44,062 nt of DNA, taken from NCBI GenBank assembly GCA_947467625.1, contig CANIJN010000011.1, forward strand, positions 1-44,062, in the 5' to 3' direction. The stretch's first letter is position 1; the number at the start of each line of letters is the position of its first letter. The notes under the pieces were generated by a model that saw only the letters and a program-made list of their open reading frames with translations, was not told the DNA's origin and did no database searches. The stretch is from Opitutia bacterium. Lineage in GTDB: Bacteria > Verrucomicrobiota > Verrucomicrobiia > Opitutales > Opitutaceae. This document shows positions 1-7,429 of this stretch, piece after piece. The translations under genes and the position numbers were made by a program.

Positions 1-15
1 AGGGTATCGCTGGCC

Positions 16-456
16 ATGAGTGCGCGAGCCTTGGGCGTCATCGTGACCGGCGGGCGACACCACGTGGTGAGCGTCGAGGATCTGGCGTTTCTCGAACGCA
101 CCATGCGGGCATTGGGCGCGAAAGAAATCCACACGGATGGCAGCGACGGTGTCGCCGAGCAGGTCGAAGCCTGGGCGCGACGGCGCGGCATCGCCGTGTG
201 GCGTGTCACGGCGAATTGGCTGCGCGACGGCCCCGCGACTGCGGGTGAGCGCGATATCACGCTGGCCGGAGTCGCGCGCACGGTCATCGCGTTTCCCGGC
301 GAGGCCGCAACCGAGGACCTGCTCAACCGAGCGCGGAAACGCCGATTGAGAATTATCGAAAGTCCGAGCCGGCGGATGGCCCACCGGCCGGCGCTGGATC
401 GGCGGTTCACCACCTTGCAAAGCGGACCGCATCAGCGGCCCGGAATTTCACCCTAA
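16..456 (+). CDS. YspA-like SLOG family protein (DUF2493-type)
   Basis: A 146-residue protein. Residues 7-95 have the layout of the YspA/DUF2493 branch of the SLOG (Rossmann-like nucleotide-binding) superfamily: an N-terminal strand plus glycine turn (VIVTGGR), a helix, a segment reading 'IHTDGSDGVAEQVEAWARRRGI', and a late strand followed by 'FPGEAATEDLLNRAR'. Family members are thought to bind nucleotides or nucleotide-derived ligands, and they are frequent on plasmids, integrative elements and phages. No reaction can be assigned. The gene is followed after 4 bp by the next plus-strand gene, so the two are probably co-transcribed. The last 30 or so residues are Arg/Pro-rich and look disordered. 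The fold call is fairly secure; the function is unknown. Confidence 0.75.
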   Translation: MSARALGVIVTGGRHHVVSVEDLAFLERTMRALGAKEIHTDGSDGVAEQVEAWARRRGIAVWRVTANWLRDGPATAGERDITLAGVARTVIAFPGEAATEDLLNRARKRRLRIIESPSRRMAHRPALDRRFTTLQSGPHQRPGISP

Positions 457-460
457 CCTA

Positions 461-1096
461 ATGAATTCTCCCTCATTCCCACGTATTATCCGCTCTGAAG
501 ACGCCGACGCGGTCACTCAATTGCAGACCAAAATCGCGGCGGCGGAAAAATTGCAGACGACTATGAAGGCTGCGAATCTGATCGTCCGCAACCGGCGACT
601 GACCGACGACGAGAAGATCGCGCAACTGGTCGCCACCTGCGGTCTGCGCGACACGAGCGCCCGCGAACTGCTCAAGCCCGACTTCGGGGGCCGGTTCGGA
701 TTCCCCGACTACCAACTCACGAACAACGGCGCCAACATCCGGCGGATGCAGCAACGGCTGAAGGGACTCGCCAACGAGAGCGGACGCGCATCGGTGACTT
801 TGCCGTTTGCTGGGGGTCGGGTGGAGGACAACGCCGAAGAGTGTCGCGTGCGGATTTACCACGACGTCAAGCCGTCGCCGGAAACCATCGGTAAACTGAA
901 AACCCACGGGTTCCATTGGACGCCTTCGCTCGGGTGTTGGCAGCGTCTGCGTAACGACTCGGCGCGATATGCGGCGACACGAATCACCGGCGTTTGCTGG
1001 CCCGAGGCGGCGCCGGCGACATCAGCCGGGCCGAGTGTCGCGACGGTTAATACCGTAGCCAGCGGCACCGGGGTTCGCTCCGGCTACGCCGCATGA
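461..1096 (+). CDS. Plasmid/ICE-type hypothetical protein with C-terminal 'HGFHWTPSLGCWQR' motif
   Basis: A 211-residue protein. Residues 15-100 are helical and charged with no recognised domain. Around residues 120-170 there is a strand-rich segment ending in 'KLKTHGFHWTPSLGCWQRLRND'. That 'GF.W.P....W.R' signature recurs at the end of many plasmid- and phage-encoded proteins, including some annotated DUF3560, where it seems to be a small accessory fold. The final 40 residues are Ala/Thr/Ser-rich. The stop overlaps the ATG of the next small gene (ATGA), which suggests translational coupling. No enzymatic role can be proposed; the context suggests element maintenance or housekeeping. Confidence 0.6.
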   Translation: MNSPSFPRIIRSEDADAVTQLQTKIAAAEKLQTTMKAANLIVRNRRLTDDEKIAQLVATCGLRDTSARELLKPDFGGRFGFPDYQLTNNGANIRRMQQRLKGLANESGRASVTLPFAGGRVEDNAEECRVRIYHDVKPSPETIGKLKTHGFHWTPSLGCWQRLRNDSARYAATRITGVCWPEAAPATSAGPSVATVNTVASGTGVRSGYAA

Positions 1097-1325
1097 CGGC
1101 GGCGAGCACAGTCGCGTTGGAGACCCTGCGGCGGATGGCGCGCGGCCATGCGGGCGCGTCCTCCGGCGAAGTCGCGGCGTGGGAAATCCTCGGCAATTTC
1201 GGGAAGGAACCTCGGTGGATTTCGCGGGAAATTTCGTGCGCTTGGATAGCTGCGGCAAGCGGGCGGTGGTGCAGTTACTCCTCGACCTCACAACGGGCGG
1301 CACGGGCTTGAGTGAGCTGGATTGA
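1093..1325 (+). pseudogene. Small conserved protein, apparently frameshifted
   Basis: Read from the ATG overlapping the upstream stop, the frame gives a 72-residue product whose second half is unrelated to a second copy at 41338-41529. Aligning the DNA of the two copies shows that this one lacks one base near 1190-1230. With the base restored, the frame continues as '..VDFAGNFVRLDSCGKRAVVQLLLDLTTGG..' and stops at 1323-1325, giving about 77 residues. The later copy keeps that reading frame but carries two internal stops, so both copies look inactivated independently, or this one is read by frameshifting. Function unknown. A sequencing error at this site is a real alternative. Confidence 0.55.
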
Positions 1326-1339
1326 TTCGTGGGAACGAC

Positions 1340-1915
1340 ATGATCGAGTCTAACAATCCGCTGGCGGAGGTCGCGACCGCTGAGGCTTCGCCGGAGGCCG
1401 TGCTTCGGTTGGCGCGGTGGCTGCGGGCGAACCCGGACGGTTGGGTGCGGCTCTATCACGGCACGGCGGCTCACGTGCCGGTGGCAAACCAAGGGCTGCT
1501 GCCGACCAGCACACGGAGGCGGAATTCGCTGCAATCGCGGAGCGGCTACGTCTCGTTCTCCATCTTTCCGGGCCACGCCGAAATGTTCGCACTGCTCGCG
1601 TTCCCGCGCCGGTCGGTGACGGTGTATGGCGTCGATCTGCGTGTGCGTGAACTGGTGCCGGATCTCGACCAGTTGCGGAACCAGCGAGCTTGGGCCGAGC
1701 GCTGTGTGAAGCCCACCTTGGCCCACAGCCTCGCCTACGGGCACGGTGCGCAGGTTAAAGGCGCGGTGAGTGCGGCGCGGCTCTTTGCCGTGCGGACGGT
1801 CGTGCCGTCGCGGGGTGCGACGATTGGCTATCAACCGAGCGTTGGTTTCGCAACCGGCTCGCCGAGCCGCGCGGCGCTGGATGCGGCTTCGCGACCGAGC
1901 CGGGTGGCGATTTGA
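1340..1915 (+). CDS. Hypothetical protein, possible ADP-ribosyltransferase-like fold
   Basis: About 191 residues from ATG 1340; a TTG at 1322 is in frame but less likely. After a helical N-terminus, residues ~37-40 read 'LYHGT', followed by a strand segment 'SGYVSFSIFPGHAEMFALLA', then 'VTVYGVDLRV', and later 'SLAYGHGAQVKGAVSAARLFAVR'. A Tyr/His-Gly-Thr strand, a Ser-rich strand followed by an Ala/Phe-rich helix, and then alternating strands is the pattern of ART-fold proteins (NAD-binding H-x-T / S-x-S). The catalytic Glu of active ARTs is not obvious. It sits directly before the YhcG-family nuclease with a 3-bp gap. ADP-ribosylation is an inference only; 'hypothetical protein' is the safe name. 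Confidence 0.45.
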   Translation: MIESNNPLAEVATAEASPEAVLRLARWLRANPDGWVRLYHGTAAHVPVANQGLLPTSTRRRNSLQSRSGYVSFSIFPGHAEMFALLAFPRRSVTVYGVDLRVRELVPDLDQLRNQRAWAERCVKPTLAHSLAYGHGAQVKGAVSAARLFAVRTVVPSRGATIGYQPSVGFATGSPSRAALDAASRPSRVAI

Positions 1916-1918
1916 AAC

Positions 1919-3067
1919 ATGACTTCCGATTTACATCATGGACTACTCGGCCTCGTTTCGCTTGATGATTTCATGCCCAGGAAGGCCGTAAACCCGTCTC
2001 CCAAACGCTCGCCGGTGCCCAAGCTGCACGCCGAGCTGCGGGAACTTATTTTGACGACGCGCGAGCGCGTCGCACAGGCGGTGAATTCCGGGCTCACACT
2101 GCTTTACTGGCAGGTGGGCGACCGGATTCGGCGTGAAGTCCTGAAGGAAAAGCGGGCGGCTTACGGCGAGGAGATTGTGCAGGCACTGGCTGCACAATTG
2201 GCGGAGGAATTCGGGGCGGGGTTCAGCCGGAGGAATTTGTTCAACATGGTTCGGTTCTCGGAGGTTTTTGCGGATTTCAAGATTGTGCAGGCACTGACTG
2301 CACAATTGGGCTGGACGCACTTCACCCACATTATCCGCCTCGACGATCCGTTGAAGCGGGAGTTTTACGCGGAGATGTGCCGAATCGAGCGTTGGAGCAC
2401 ACGGGCATTGGACCAGAAGATCCAGTCCATGCTGTTCGAGCGGACGGCGCTCTCAAAGAAACCGGAGAAGCTTGCGCGGCAGGAGTTGGCGGCGTTGCGG
2501 GAGCATGACTTGGTTTCGCCGGACCTCGTTTTTCGCGATCCCTACGTGCTCGGTTTCCTCGGGCTCAAGAACACGTATGCCGAGAAGGATTTGGAAGCTG
2601 CCATCCTGCGGGAAATCGAGGCGTTTTTGGTGGAGCTGGGTCGGGGGTTCACCTTTGTGGCGCGGCAGAAGCGGATGACGATTGATGGCATTGATCACTA
2701 TCTCGACCTGTTGTTTTTTCACCGTGACCTGCGCCGATTGATCGCGATCGATTTGAAGTTGGGGGAATTTCAGGCGGCGGACAAAGGGCAGATGGAACTC
2801 TATCTCGGTTGGTTGCGGGAGCACGAGCAACGGGATCACGAGGAACCACCCCTTGGGCTCATCCTTTGCGCCGGCCGGCGGGAGGAGACGATTCGGCTGT
2901 TGAAGCCGGAGAAGACCGGTATTCGCGTGGCGTCTTACATCGACCGGCTGCTGCCACAGAAGCAACTGGAGCTGAAACTCCACGAGGCGGTTCGGCTGGC
3001 GCGGGAGCGCCTTGCCGCCACGGAGAGCCAACGGACTGAGTCAGACGGGTCTGCGGTGGAAACGTAG
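1919..3067 (+). CDS. YhcG-family PDDEXK nuclease domain protein (DUF1016)
   Basis: A 382-residue protein matching the YhcG/DUF1016 family along its length. It has an N-terminal winged-helix-like region (residues ~35-185) with 'GLTLLYWQVGDRI', 'FSRRNLFNMVRFSEVF', 'LDDPLKREFYAEMCRIERWSTR' and 'ERTALSKKP'. The C-terminal nuclease-fold region (~200-345) has 'DPYVLGFLGL', 'LDLLFFHRDLRRLIAIDLKLG' and 'GQMELYLGWLREHE'. The D..L-x(9-15)-D-x-K core in that block is the PDDEXK signature. Family members are common on mobile elements and are suspected to act in DNA processing or defence, but the substrate is not settled. ATG 1973 (MPRKAV) is an alternative start. Two in-frame copies of a DNA palindrome occur at 2174 and 2282. 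The last gene of the plus-strand group. Confidence 0.88.
   Translation: MTSDLHHGLLGLVSLDDFMPRKAVNPSPKRSPVPKLHAELRELILTTRERVAQAVNSGLTLLYWQVGDRIRREVLKEKRAAYGEEIVQALAAQLAEEFGAGFSRRNLFNMVRFSEVFADFKIVQALTAQLGWTHFTHIIRLDDPLKREFYAEMCRIERWSTRALDQKIQSMLFERTALSKKPEKLARQELAALREHDLVSPDLVFRDPYVLGFLGLKNTYAEKDLEAAILREIEAFLVELGRGFTFVARQKRMTIDGIDHYLDLLFFHRDLRRLIAIDLKLGEFQAADKGQMELYLGWLREHEQRDHEEPPLGLILCAGRREETIRLLKPEKTGIRVASYIDRLLPQKQLELKLHEAVRLARERLAATESQRTESDGSAVET
2174..2200. repeat. Palindromic element, copy 1 (inside the yhcG-like gene)
   Basis: Two perfect 9-bp arms, ATTGTGCAG and CTGCACAAT, are separated by 7 bases. It is read in frame as 'IVQALAAQL'. A near-identical copy starts exactly 108 bp later, and a third, intergenic one lies at 38933. 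The YhcG family normally has a duplicated 'IV.TLS.QL' peptide here, so the protein repeat is expected; the DNA-level palindrome and its intergenic relative are not. Confidence 0.8.
2282..2308. repeat. Palindromic element, copy 2 (inside the yhcG-like gene)
   Basis: Same arms as the copy at 2174 with a one-base difference in the spacer. It is read in frame as 'IVQALTAQL'. The 36-codon separation keeps both copies in phase with the coding frame. Confidence 0.8.
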
Positions 3068-3184
3068 TGAAGCCTAGATTGCGCCAATCCATTTTTCCGT
3101 TTGGAGTCAGTTGGGAGAACGACGGGACACGATGACTCGTCTCCGCGGTGATCGTTTTCGCCTATTATTTCCGGATCGTCCCAG

Positions 3185-3226
3185 CAGTTGTCCTATTTTG
3201 GTTGATGCGCTGACACCGGACAACTG
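3185..3226. terminator. Possible terminator between convergent genes (inverted repeat)
   Basis: CAGTTGTCC (3185-3193) and GGACAACTG (3218-3226) form a 9-bp perfect inverted repeat with a 24-base spacer, placed between the convergent yhcG-like and membrane-protein genes. The spacer is long and no T-run follows, so this is a weak call. Confidence 0.25.
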
Positions 3227-3253
3227 ACAACGCGGCAGCCATTATATCCAAAC

Positions 3254-4612
3254 TCAGTGAGGCGTCGCTGTGGATTGCGGCTCGGAGCCGGAATGTGGTG
3301 CTGTAGGGATCACTAATCGAATCACTGGCAATGAATCTTGCGGCACGGGAGTCTGGGCCGGTTGCGGCTTCACGGTTGCACCTATCGGCGCGACGCTAAG
3401 GACGGGAGCCGTGGGTTTGGGAGTTCCGAAAACGACCGCCGTAATCACACAGACCAATGGAGTCCAACTGGCGAAGCACATGAGCAACGAGCCCTTGGTC
3501 GCAGCCGCACCGCGATTTTTTAAGGTCTGATACGTTGTCTTCAGGACCGGGTTCGTTTCGCTGAGTCCCTTGCTCATCAAATCCTTTTCCGTGGCAGCGA
3601 TGGTCGTCTTTAGCAGGGACAGCAACGCCCTCTGGCTCTGATCGACGAGCGTCATCGTCGCTCCATACGTAAGGGCGGCAGCAACAATCACCGCGTTGAT
3701 CGCCGTGAATCCGCCGCCCTGCTCCACGTCTTTGACCGCCAGCAGGAGCGCGACGGGAATCGACAGGCTCTTCGTCTCCAGGCCGCTGATAATCTTCTCC
3801 AGTTTTTCCGAAAGACCGAGGCCGGCGGTCTTTGCTTCCTCCGCCAATTTCTCAGGCGAGTGTTCGGCGAGATAAATTGCCAGTCCCTCGTTGAGACGCC
3901 GGGCAAACCGGCTGCTGCCGCGAAGCAGCGCCGTAAAACAAGTTGCAGCCCCGTGGTCCCGAAGAAATTCGGAAAGGGCGGACGCAAAGATTTCGGCCCG
4001 CGTGGCTTTTCCGTCTTCGTTGTTTACGAAGTCTTCGATCTGCTGCGTTGAGACGTCATCCGTCAGATCGGCAATGGAAAAGCCTGGACTGACTTCCGTG
4101 CGCCTGATGCCGAAGAACAGCAAGGAGCCCGTGGCTGAATCGTGATGCTGCGCCCGTTGCTCAAGTATCCGCCAAAGCCGGATCGCGTCATGGTATCGGC
4201 GAACGTCAGGAGGGGCCGCTGTCAGATCATCACCGCAAGTGTGCTCGAAAAAAGCGCCGTTTGATCGGGTCGCAACGAGAACGTAAGCGGCGGGCTCCTG
4301 CGTCTGTGCCCGTGGCAGCGAAAGCAGATCCTTCAAATCCTCTGCGACAACCAAACGATCAACCGTGCGCGGGACGTGCAGGGTGATGTTGGCGCGCGCC
4401 GCAGCTTCGCCGGACCGGTTGGTGTCCAGCGCTCGCTGCACCGCGGGATCGTCGCACGTGGCGATGAGGTCAGCGGCCGAGAGATCGCGCAGCAGCTCAA
4501 ACGCCACCGGGCGTGTCAGCACGACGTTCAGGGTGGTCTGACCGTTCCAGCAGCGGCTTTCGGACGCCGCCCAGAGTTGCCGGAGTCCGGCGATGACATT
4601 TTTAGACTCCAC
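3254..4612 (-). CDS. Membrane-anchored hypothetical protein, partner of NdpA-like gene
   Basis: A 452-residue protein I do not recognise. Residues 1-290 are soluble and mixed alpha/beta ('VVLTRPVAFELLRDLSAADLI', 'YVLVATRSNGAFFEH', 'FFGIRR'). Hydrophobic segments lie near residues 305-324 (NAVIVAAALTYGATMTL) and 377-400 (LMCFASWTPLVCVITAVVFG), and the C-terminal 50 residues are Pro/Thr/Val-rich. This suggests a cytoplasmic sensor or enzyme part tethered to the membrane with a low-complexity tail. Its start overlaps the end of the upstream NdpA-like gene by 11 bp, so the two proteins are probably made together at fixed stoichiometry. A two-gene arrangement of DNA-associated protein plus membrane protein is typical of abortive-infection-type systems, but that role is inference. 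Confidence 0.6.
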   Translation of the reverse strand: MESKNVIAGLRQLWAASESRCWNGQTTLNVVLTRPVAFELLRDLSAADLIATCDDPAVQRALDTNRSGEAAARANITLHVPRTVDRLVVAEDLKDLLSLPRAQTQEPAAYVLVATRSNGAFFEHTCGDDLTAAPPDVRRYHDAIRLWRILEQRAQHHDSATGSLLFFGIRRTEVSPGFSIADLTDDVSTQQIEDFVNNEDGKATRAEIFASALSEFLRDHGAATCFTALLRGSSRFARRLNEGLAIYLAEHSPEKLAEEAKTAGLGLSEKLEKIISGLETKSLSIPVALLLAVKDVEQGGGFTAINAVIVAAALTYGATMTLVDQSQRALLSLLKTTIAATEKDLMSKGLSETNPVLKTTYQTLKNRGAAATKGSLLMCFASWTPLVCVITAVVFGTPKPTAPVLSVAPIGATVKPQPAQTPVPQDSLPVIRLVIPTAPHSGSEPQSTATPH

Positions 4613-5609
4613 TCTTTTCCTCGCTTAGTTGGCGCACCAAGTCGGCCGGTGCGTTGCGAATGGTGATGCTCTTCTCCCTGACCGTAATGTTATCCAGCCA
4701 GTCGTTGCGGTCGAATTCCAGCTTCAGTCCCGGTTGCGTGAATGTGAATTTCACGAACCGCTTCATTATTTTGCTGGGCGGAGGCGAGAATTCGCCTGCC
4801 AGCCCGGACGACTCCTCCGTCAGGTGCTTGAGGATGACAGTCGGATCGTTTGGCCGGAGATAGTTGGCTAGGCCGGTCATGGTCATGGCCCGGTCATTCT
4901 TTCGGCAGTCATTCCAATACGAATGCGTTTGCAGCATGATTGACTGCCGATCCTCCGCACTCATTTTCTGCCCTTCCGTGAACTTGTTCAGTGACGTGAA
5001 CAACTGCATGCCTTGCACTGACGAATCCGTGAGTGGCTCGCAGCCCAAAAACTCGCGGAAGTAGTCCGAAAGGCCCTCCATCCTTCTCGAAACAAAGTGC
5101 ACGACCCCATCTTCATTCCCCGCCACCGCCGCAATCCGGATTCGGCCCGCGAAACGCAGGTGCTCAAAATCTAGGGTATCTGACGAAATGAGGTTTAATT
5201 TCTCATCGAAGCTCGGCTGAACCTTCGTGCTCAAGACGGCCACGAGGATGAGTGCTTCATCGCCGTGCTCATATTGGGCACAAACGACGTAGCCACCGGT
5301 CGCCGCCGTTTCCGAGCGCATGCTCGCTTCAAGGAGCTTGGTCGCGTCCCGGGAGAAAGAGATGAACTCAGCATCGGTCGAGGTGGCGAGGTATCGTTCC
5401 AGTCGCTGTTCAAACACGGGCTTCGCACCGGCGGGCCGCACGAACCGCCCAGCCACGGGATTGCCATTCTTGATCGCGGCCCGAAGCTCCTGCATGAAAT
5501 TTTCCGCCAGTGGATCGGACGCTGGCAACAGGTTGTCACGCAGCAGGCTGCTCGTCTGCTTTTCATGCTGCTTCTTGAGGATCTGATGGGCGATGAGTCG
5601 GCTGGGCAT
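4602..5609 (-). CDS. Nucleoid-associated protein, NdpA/YejK family
   Basis: A 335-residue protein, the same size as E. coli YejK (335 residues). The order of conserved segments agrees with that family: an N-terminal 'LIAHQILKKQ', 'LLRDNLLPASDPLAENFMQELR', 'GGYVVCAQYEH...LILVAVLSTK', 'LDFEHLRFAGRI', 'VVHFVSRR...LSDYFREFLGCE', and the C-terminal 'KRFVKFTFTQPGLKLEFD'. YejK binds the nucleoid; its biochemical task is not well defined. Here the gene is first in a two-gene minus-strand operon with a membrane protein, inside an accessory region, so this is unlikely to be the housekeeping copy. A defence or element-associated role is inferred from location. The family call is firm. Confidence 0.85.
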   Translation of the reverse strand: MPSRLIAHQILKKQHEKQTSSLLRDNLLPASDPLAENFMQELRAAIKNGNPVAGRFVRPAGAKPVFEQRLERYLATSTDAEFISFSRDATKLLEASMRSETAATGGYVVCAQYEHGDEALILVAVLSTKVQPSFDEKLNLISSDTLDFEHLRFAGRIRIAAVAGNEDGVVHFVSRRMEGLSDYFREFLGCEPLTDSSVQGMQLFTSLNKFTEGQKMSAEDRQSIMLQTHSYWNDCRKNDRAMTMTGLANYLRPNDPTVILKHLTEESSGLAGEFSPPPSKIMKRFVKFTFTQPGLKLEFDRNDWLDNITVREKSITIRNAPADLVRQLSEEKSGV

Positions 5610-5929
5610 AAGGAGTCCTGTTTTCTATTCTACTCTGCGGGGTGGGCCAATGGCGGTCCCACCTCCGCGCAAATCACAAAACAACGGCGCCGGCGTCAGG
5701 GGGAACTTCATCACAGTAAATTTTGAAAGATGGGGCATCATGAAAAAATCTGAAGGCCCGTGCGCGATAACGCGACCGGGTGCAAGTTGGCGGAAAATTC
5801 GGCGGTGTGACCTCGTTGGCTGGAAAACTGCGCTCCCTGCCGAGTAGAAAACCAAGCGCTCCGTGAATTACAATCCTGACAATCTCGCGCCCCTCCCGCG
5901 TTGTTCGTTTCTTAATTGGTGGCGGCCCA
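5610..5929. other. Non-coding stretch upstream of NdpA-like gene
   Basis: No convincing gene on either strand; the short open frames here have no family-like features. The segment must hold the promoter of the minus-strand NdpA operon, but no clear -35/-10 pair is visible. Confidence 0.4.
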
Positions 5930-6060
5930 TTCCCGGAGGCTTTTGATGGGGGCGTATGCGGTGTGGGCGCGAGTTTGTCCGGCGGACTCGCGGCCTTTCT
6001 TCGCATCGGATTCCGATGCTGGCCGCTCACCGCGCGGGCGTCTTTTAAGTTGACATGGGG
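5930..6060 (+). ncRNA. Candidate IS110 bridge RNA leader
   Basis: The leader directly upstream of the IS110 transposase contains consecutive hairpins. The first is GCGA-GTCC-ggc-GGAC-TCGC with a 4-base bulge at 5969-5991, and the second is CATCGG-att-CCGATG at 6004-6018. IS110-group elements such as IS621 transcribe a bridge RNA of under 200 nt from this position, with two internal loops that pair to target and donor DNA. The location and stem-loop content fit. I cannot identify the guide loops without the exact element ends and insertion site, so the call is tentative. Confidence 0.35.
5937..5970 (+). repeat. Bipartite repeat block, copy 1 (left of IS110)
   Basis: GGCTTTTGATG, 12 bases, then GTGTGGGCGC. 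Matching blocks lie at 7393-7427 and, more loosely, at 7914-7942. Confidence 0.55.
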
Positions 6061-6098
6061 TGGTCAGGTGAGCGCCGAGGTGCTAGCTGACAATCGCT

Positions 6099-7319
6099 AT
6101 GATCACTCAAAATCCCCCGTCCACCCCACCGGCCACTGCCACTGCCACGGCCGCGACCGCTACGCCTCCTTCCGCGACCGCTACGCCGAGCCCCAAACCG
6201 CACCGAGTGATCAAGCTCGGCGTCGACGTGCATTGGCGTGAACACGTCGTTGTGCGCCAGATCGACGGCACCTCGCCGCAGCCCGCGCAGCGTTTCGCGC
6301 CCGAGGCGTTCGTCGCGTGGGTCGCCAAGCAGGCGCAACAAGCCGACGTCGTGCATTGTTGCTACGAGGCCGGTCCGTTTGGCTTTGTGCTGCACCGACG
6401 TCTGGTGGGCTTGGGCGTCAAGAGCCTCGTGGTGCGGCCGCGCAACTGGGATGAATACGGCAAAAAAGTGAAGACCGACCGGCGCGACGCGCTGGCCCTG
6501 GTCTCGTGCCTGGACCGGTATGTCGCTGGGAACACCGAGGCGTTGACGAGCATCCGCGTGCCGACGGAAAACGAGGAGCGCGCCCGTAGCGTCAGCCGTC
6601 AACGCGAACAACTGCTGGAGCACCGCAAGCGCCTGGCCGCCCAAGGTCTGAGCTGCGCGCGCTACTACGGCCACGACCTGCCCGACGAATGGTGGCGCGC
6701 CAAGAAGTTCGAACTGCTGCAGGCCGAACTGCCGGAATTCCTGGTCGGACTGCTGGCGAGCGTGCAACGGATCGCCCTGCTGGTGCACGCCGAACTGGAG
6801 GCCCACAGCGCGGAGGTCGAGTCCGCCCAGACGCAGGAGTTGCCCACCGGCCTCGGTGCACTCACCGCTCAGATTCTCGACCGCGAGATCGGCGACTGGG
6901 GTCGGTTCAAAAACCGCCGGCAGGTCGCCAGCTATACCGGACTGGTGCCCAGCGAACACTCGTCGGGCGAACGCCGCCAGCGGGGAGCCATCACCAAGCA
7001 CGGCAATCCACGCGTGCGCCACATCCTGATCGAAGCGAGCTGGCGGCTGCAACAATTCCAACCCGGCTATCGTCCGCTTAAATCACGTCAGGGCGCATTA
7101 GATACGGCCAAGCGCAAGGGCGACAAGCCGGCGCGCAAAAAGCTCTGCGTCGCGCTCGCGCGGCAGTTCATCGTCGACTGGTGGCGCATCCGCACGGGCC
7201 GCACGACGCCCGCGAAACTGGGCCTACAAATGAGTTGGCCCGCCGCCTACGTGCTGCGCGGCAAAGCACCGCAACCCGTCGTCGCACCGCTGGCCGTCCC
7301 GCAACCCGCCGCCGCGTAA
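6099..7319 (+). CDS. IS110-family transposase (DEDD recombinase)
   Basis: A 406-residue protein. The N-terminal RuvC-like DEDD domain shows D43 (LGVDVHW), E90 (CCYEAG), and D127/D130 (KVKTDRRDA). The C-terminal Tnp_2 (transposase_20) domain has 'YTGLVPSEHSSGERRQRG', with the Ser region expected to supply the catalytic serine of IS110 recombinases, then 'ITKHGNPRVRHILIEASWR'. All key residues are present and the frame is intact, so the element may be active. The first 34 residues are a Pro/Ala/Thr low-complexity leader that most relatives lack. In characterised relatives the enzyme works with a bridge RNA from the element's non-coding end. Confidence 0.95.
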   Translation: MITQNPPSTPPATATATAATATPPSATATPSPKPHRVIKLGVDVHWREHVVVRQIDGTSPQPAQRFAPEAFVAWVAKQAQQADVVHCCYEAGPFGFVLHRRLVGLGVKSLVVRPRNWDEYGKKVKTDRRDALALVSCLDRYVAGNTEALTSIRVPTENEERARSVSRQREQLLEHRKRLAAQGLSCARYYGHDLPDEWWRAKKFELLQAELPEFLVGLLASVQRIALLVHAELEAHSAEVESAQTQELPTGLGALTAQILDREIGDWGRFKNRRQVASYTGLVPSEHSSGERRQRGAITKHGNPRVRHILIEASWRLQQFQPGYRPLKSRQGALDTAKRKGDKPARKKLCVALARQFIVDWWRIRTGRTTPAKLGLQMSWPAAYVLRGKAPQPVVAPLAVPQPAAA

Positions 7320-7370
7320 CTCCACGAAACTCCGTCGAATCACCGCAAGCAATTTTCCCTTTTGGAGCGG

Positions 7371-7429
7371 GTTGGCGCCCGTTTTGACCCCTGGGCTTTT
7401 GATGTCCGTCCCAAAGTGTGGGCGCCAAC
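7371..7429. repeat. Stem-loop in IS110 3' non-coding region, includes bipartite block copy 2
   Basis: GTTGGCGCCC (7371-7380) pairs perfectly with GGGCGCCAAC (7420-7429) across 39 bases. The loop holds a second small fold (ACCC-CTGGG) and the GGCTTTTGATG block at 7394. Its position 50 bp past the transposase stop fits a structured element end, or the bridge-RNA region if this is an IS1111-like arrangement. Confidence 0.5.

Noticed and set aside
6045-7061. A 338-codon open frame antisense to the IS110 transposase
   Set aside because: Shadow of the transposase; ends in a low-complexity Gly/Arg/Ser stretch that is the complement of the transposase's Ala/Thr/Pro leader.
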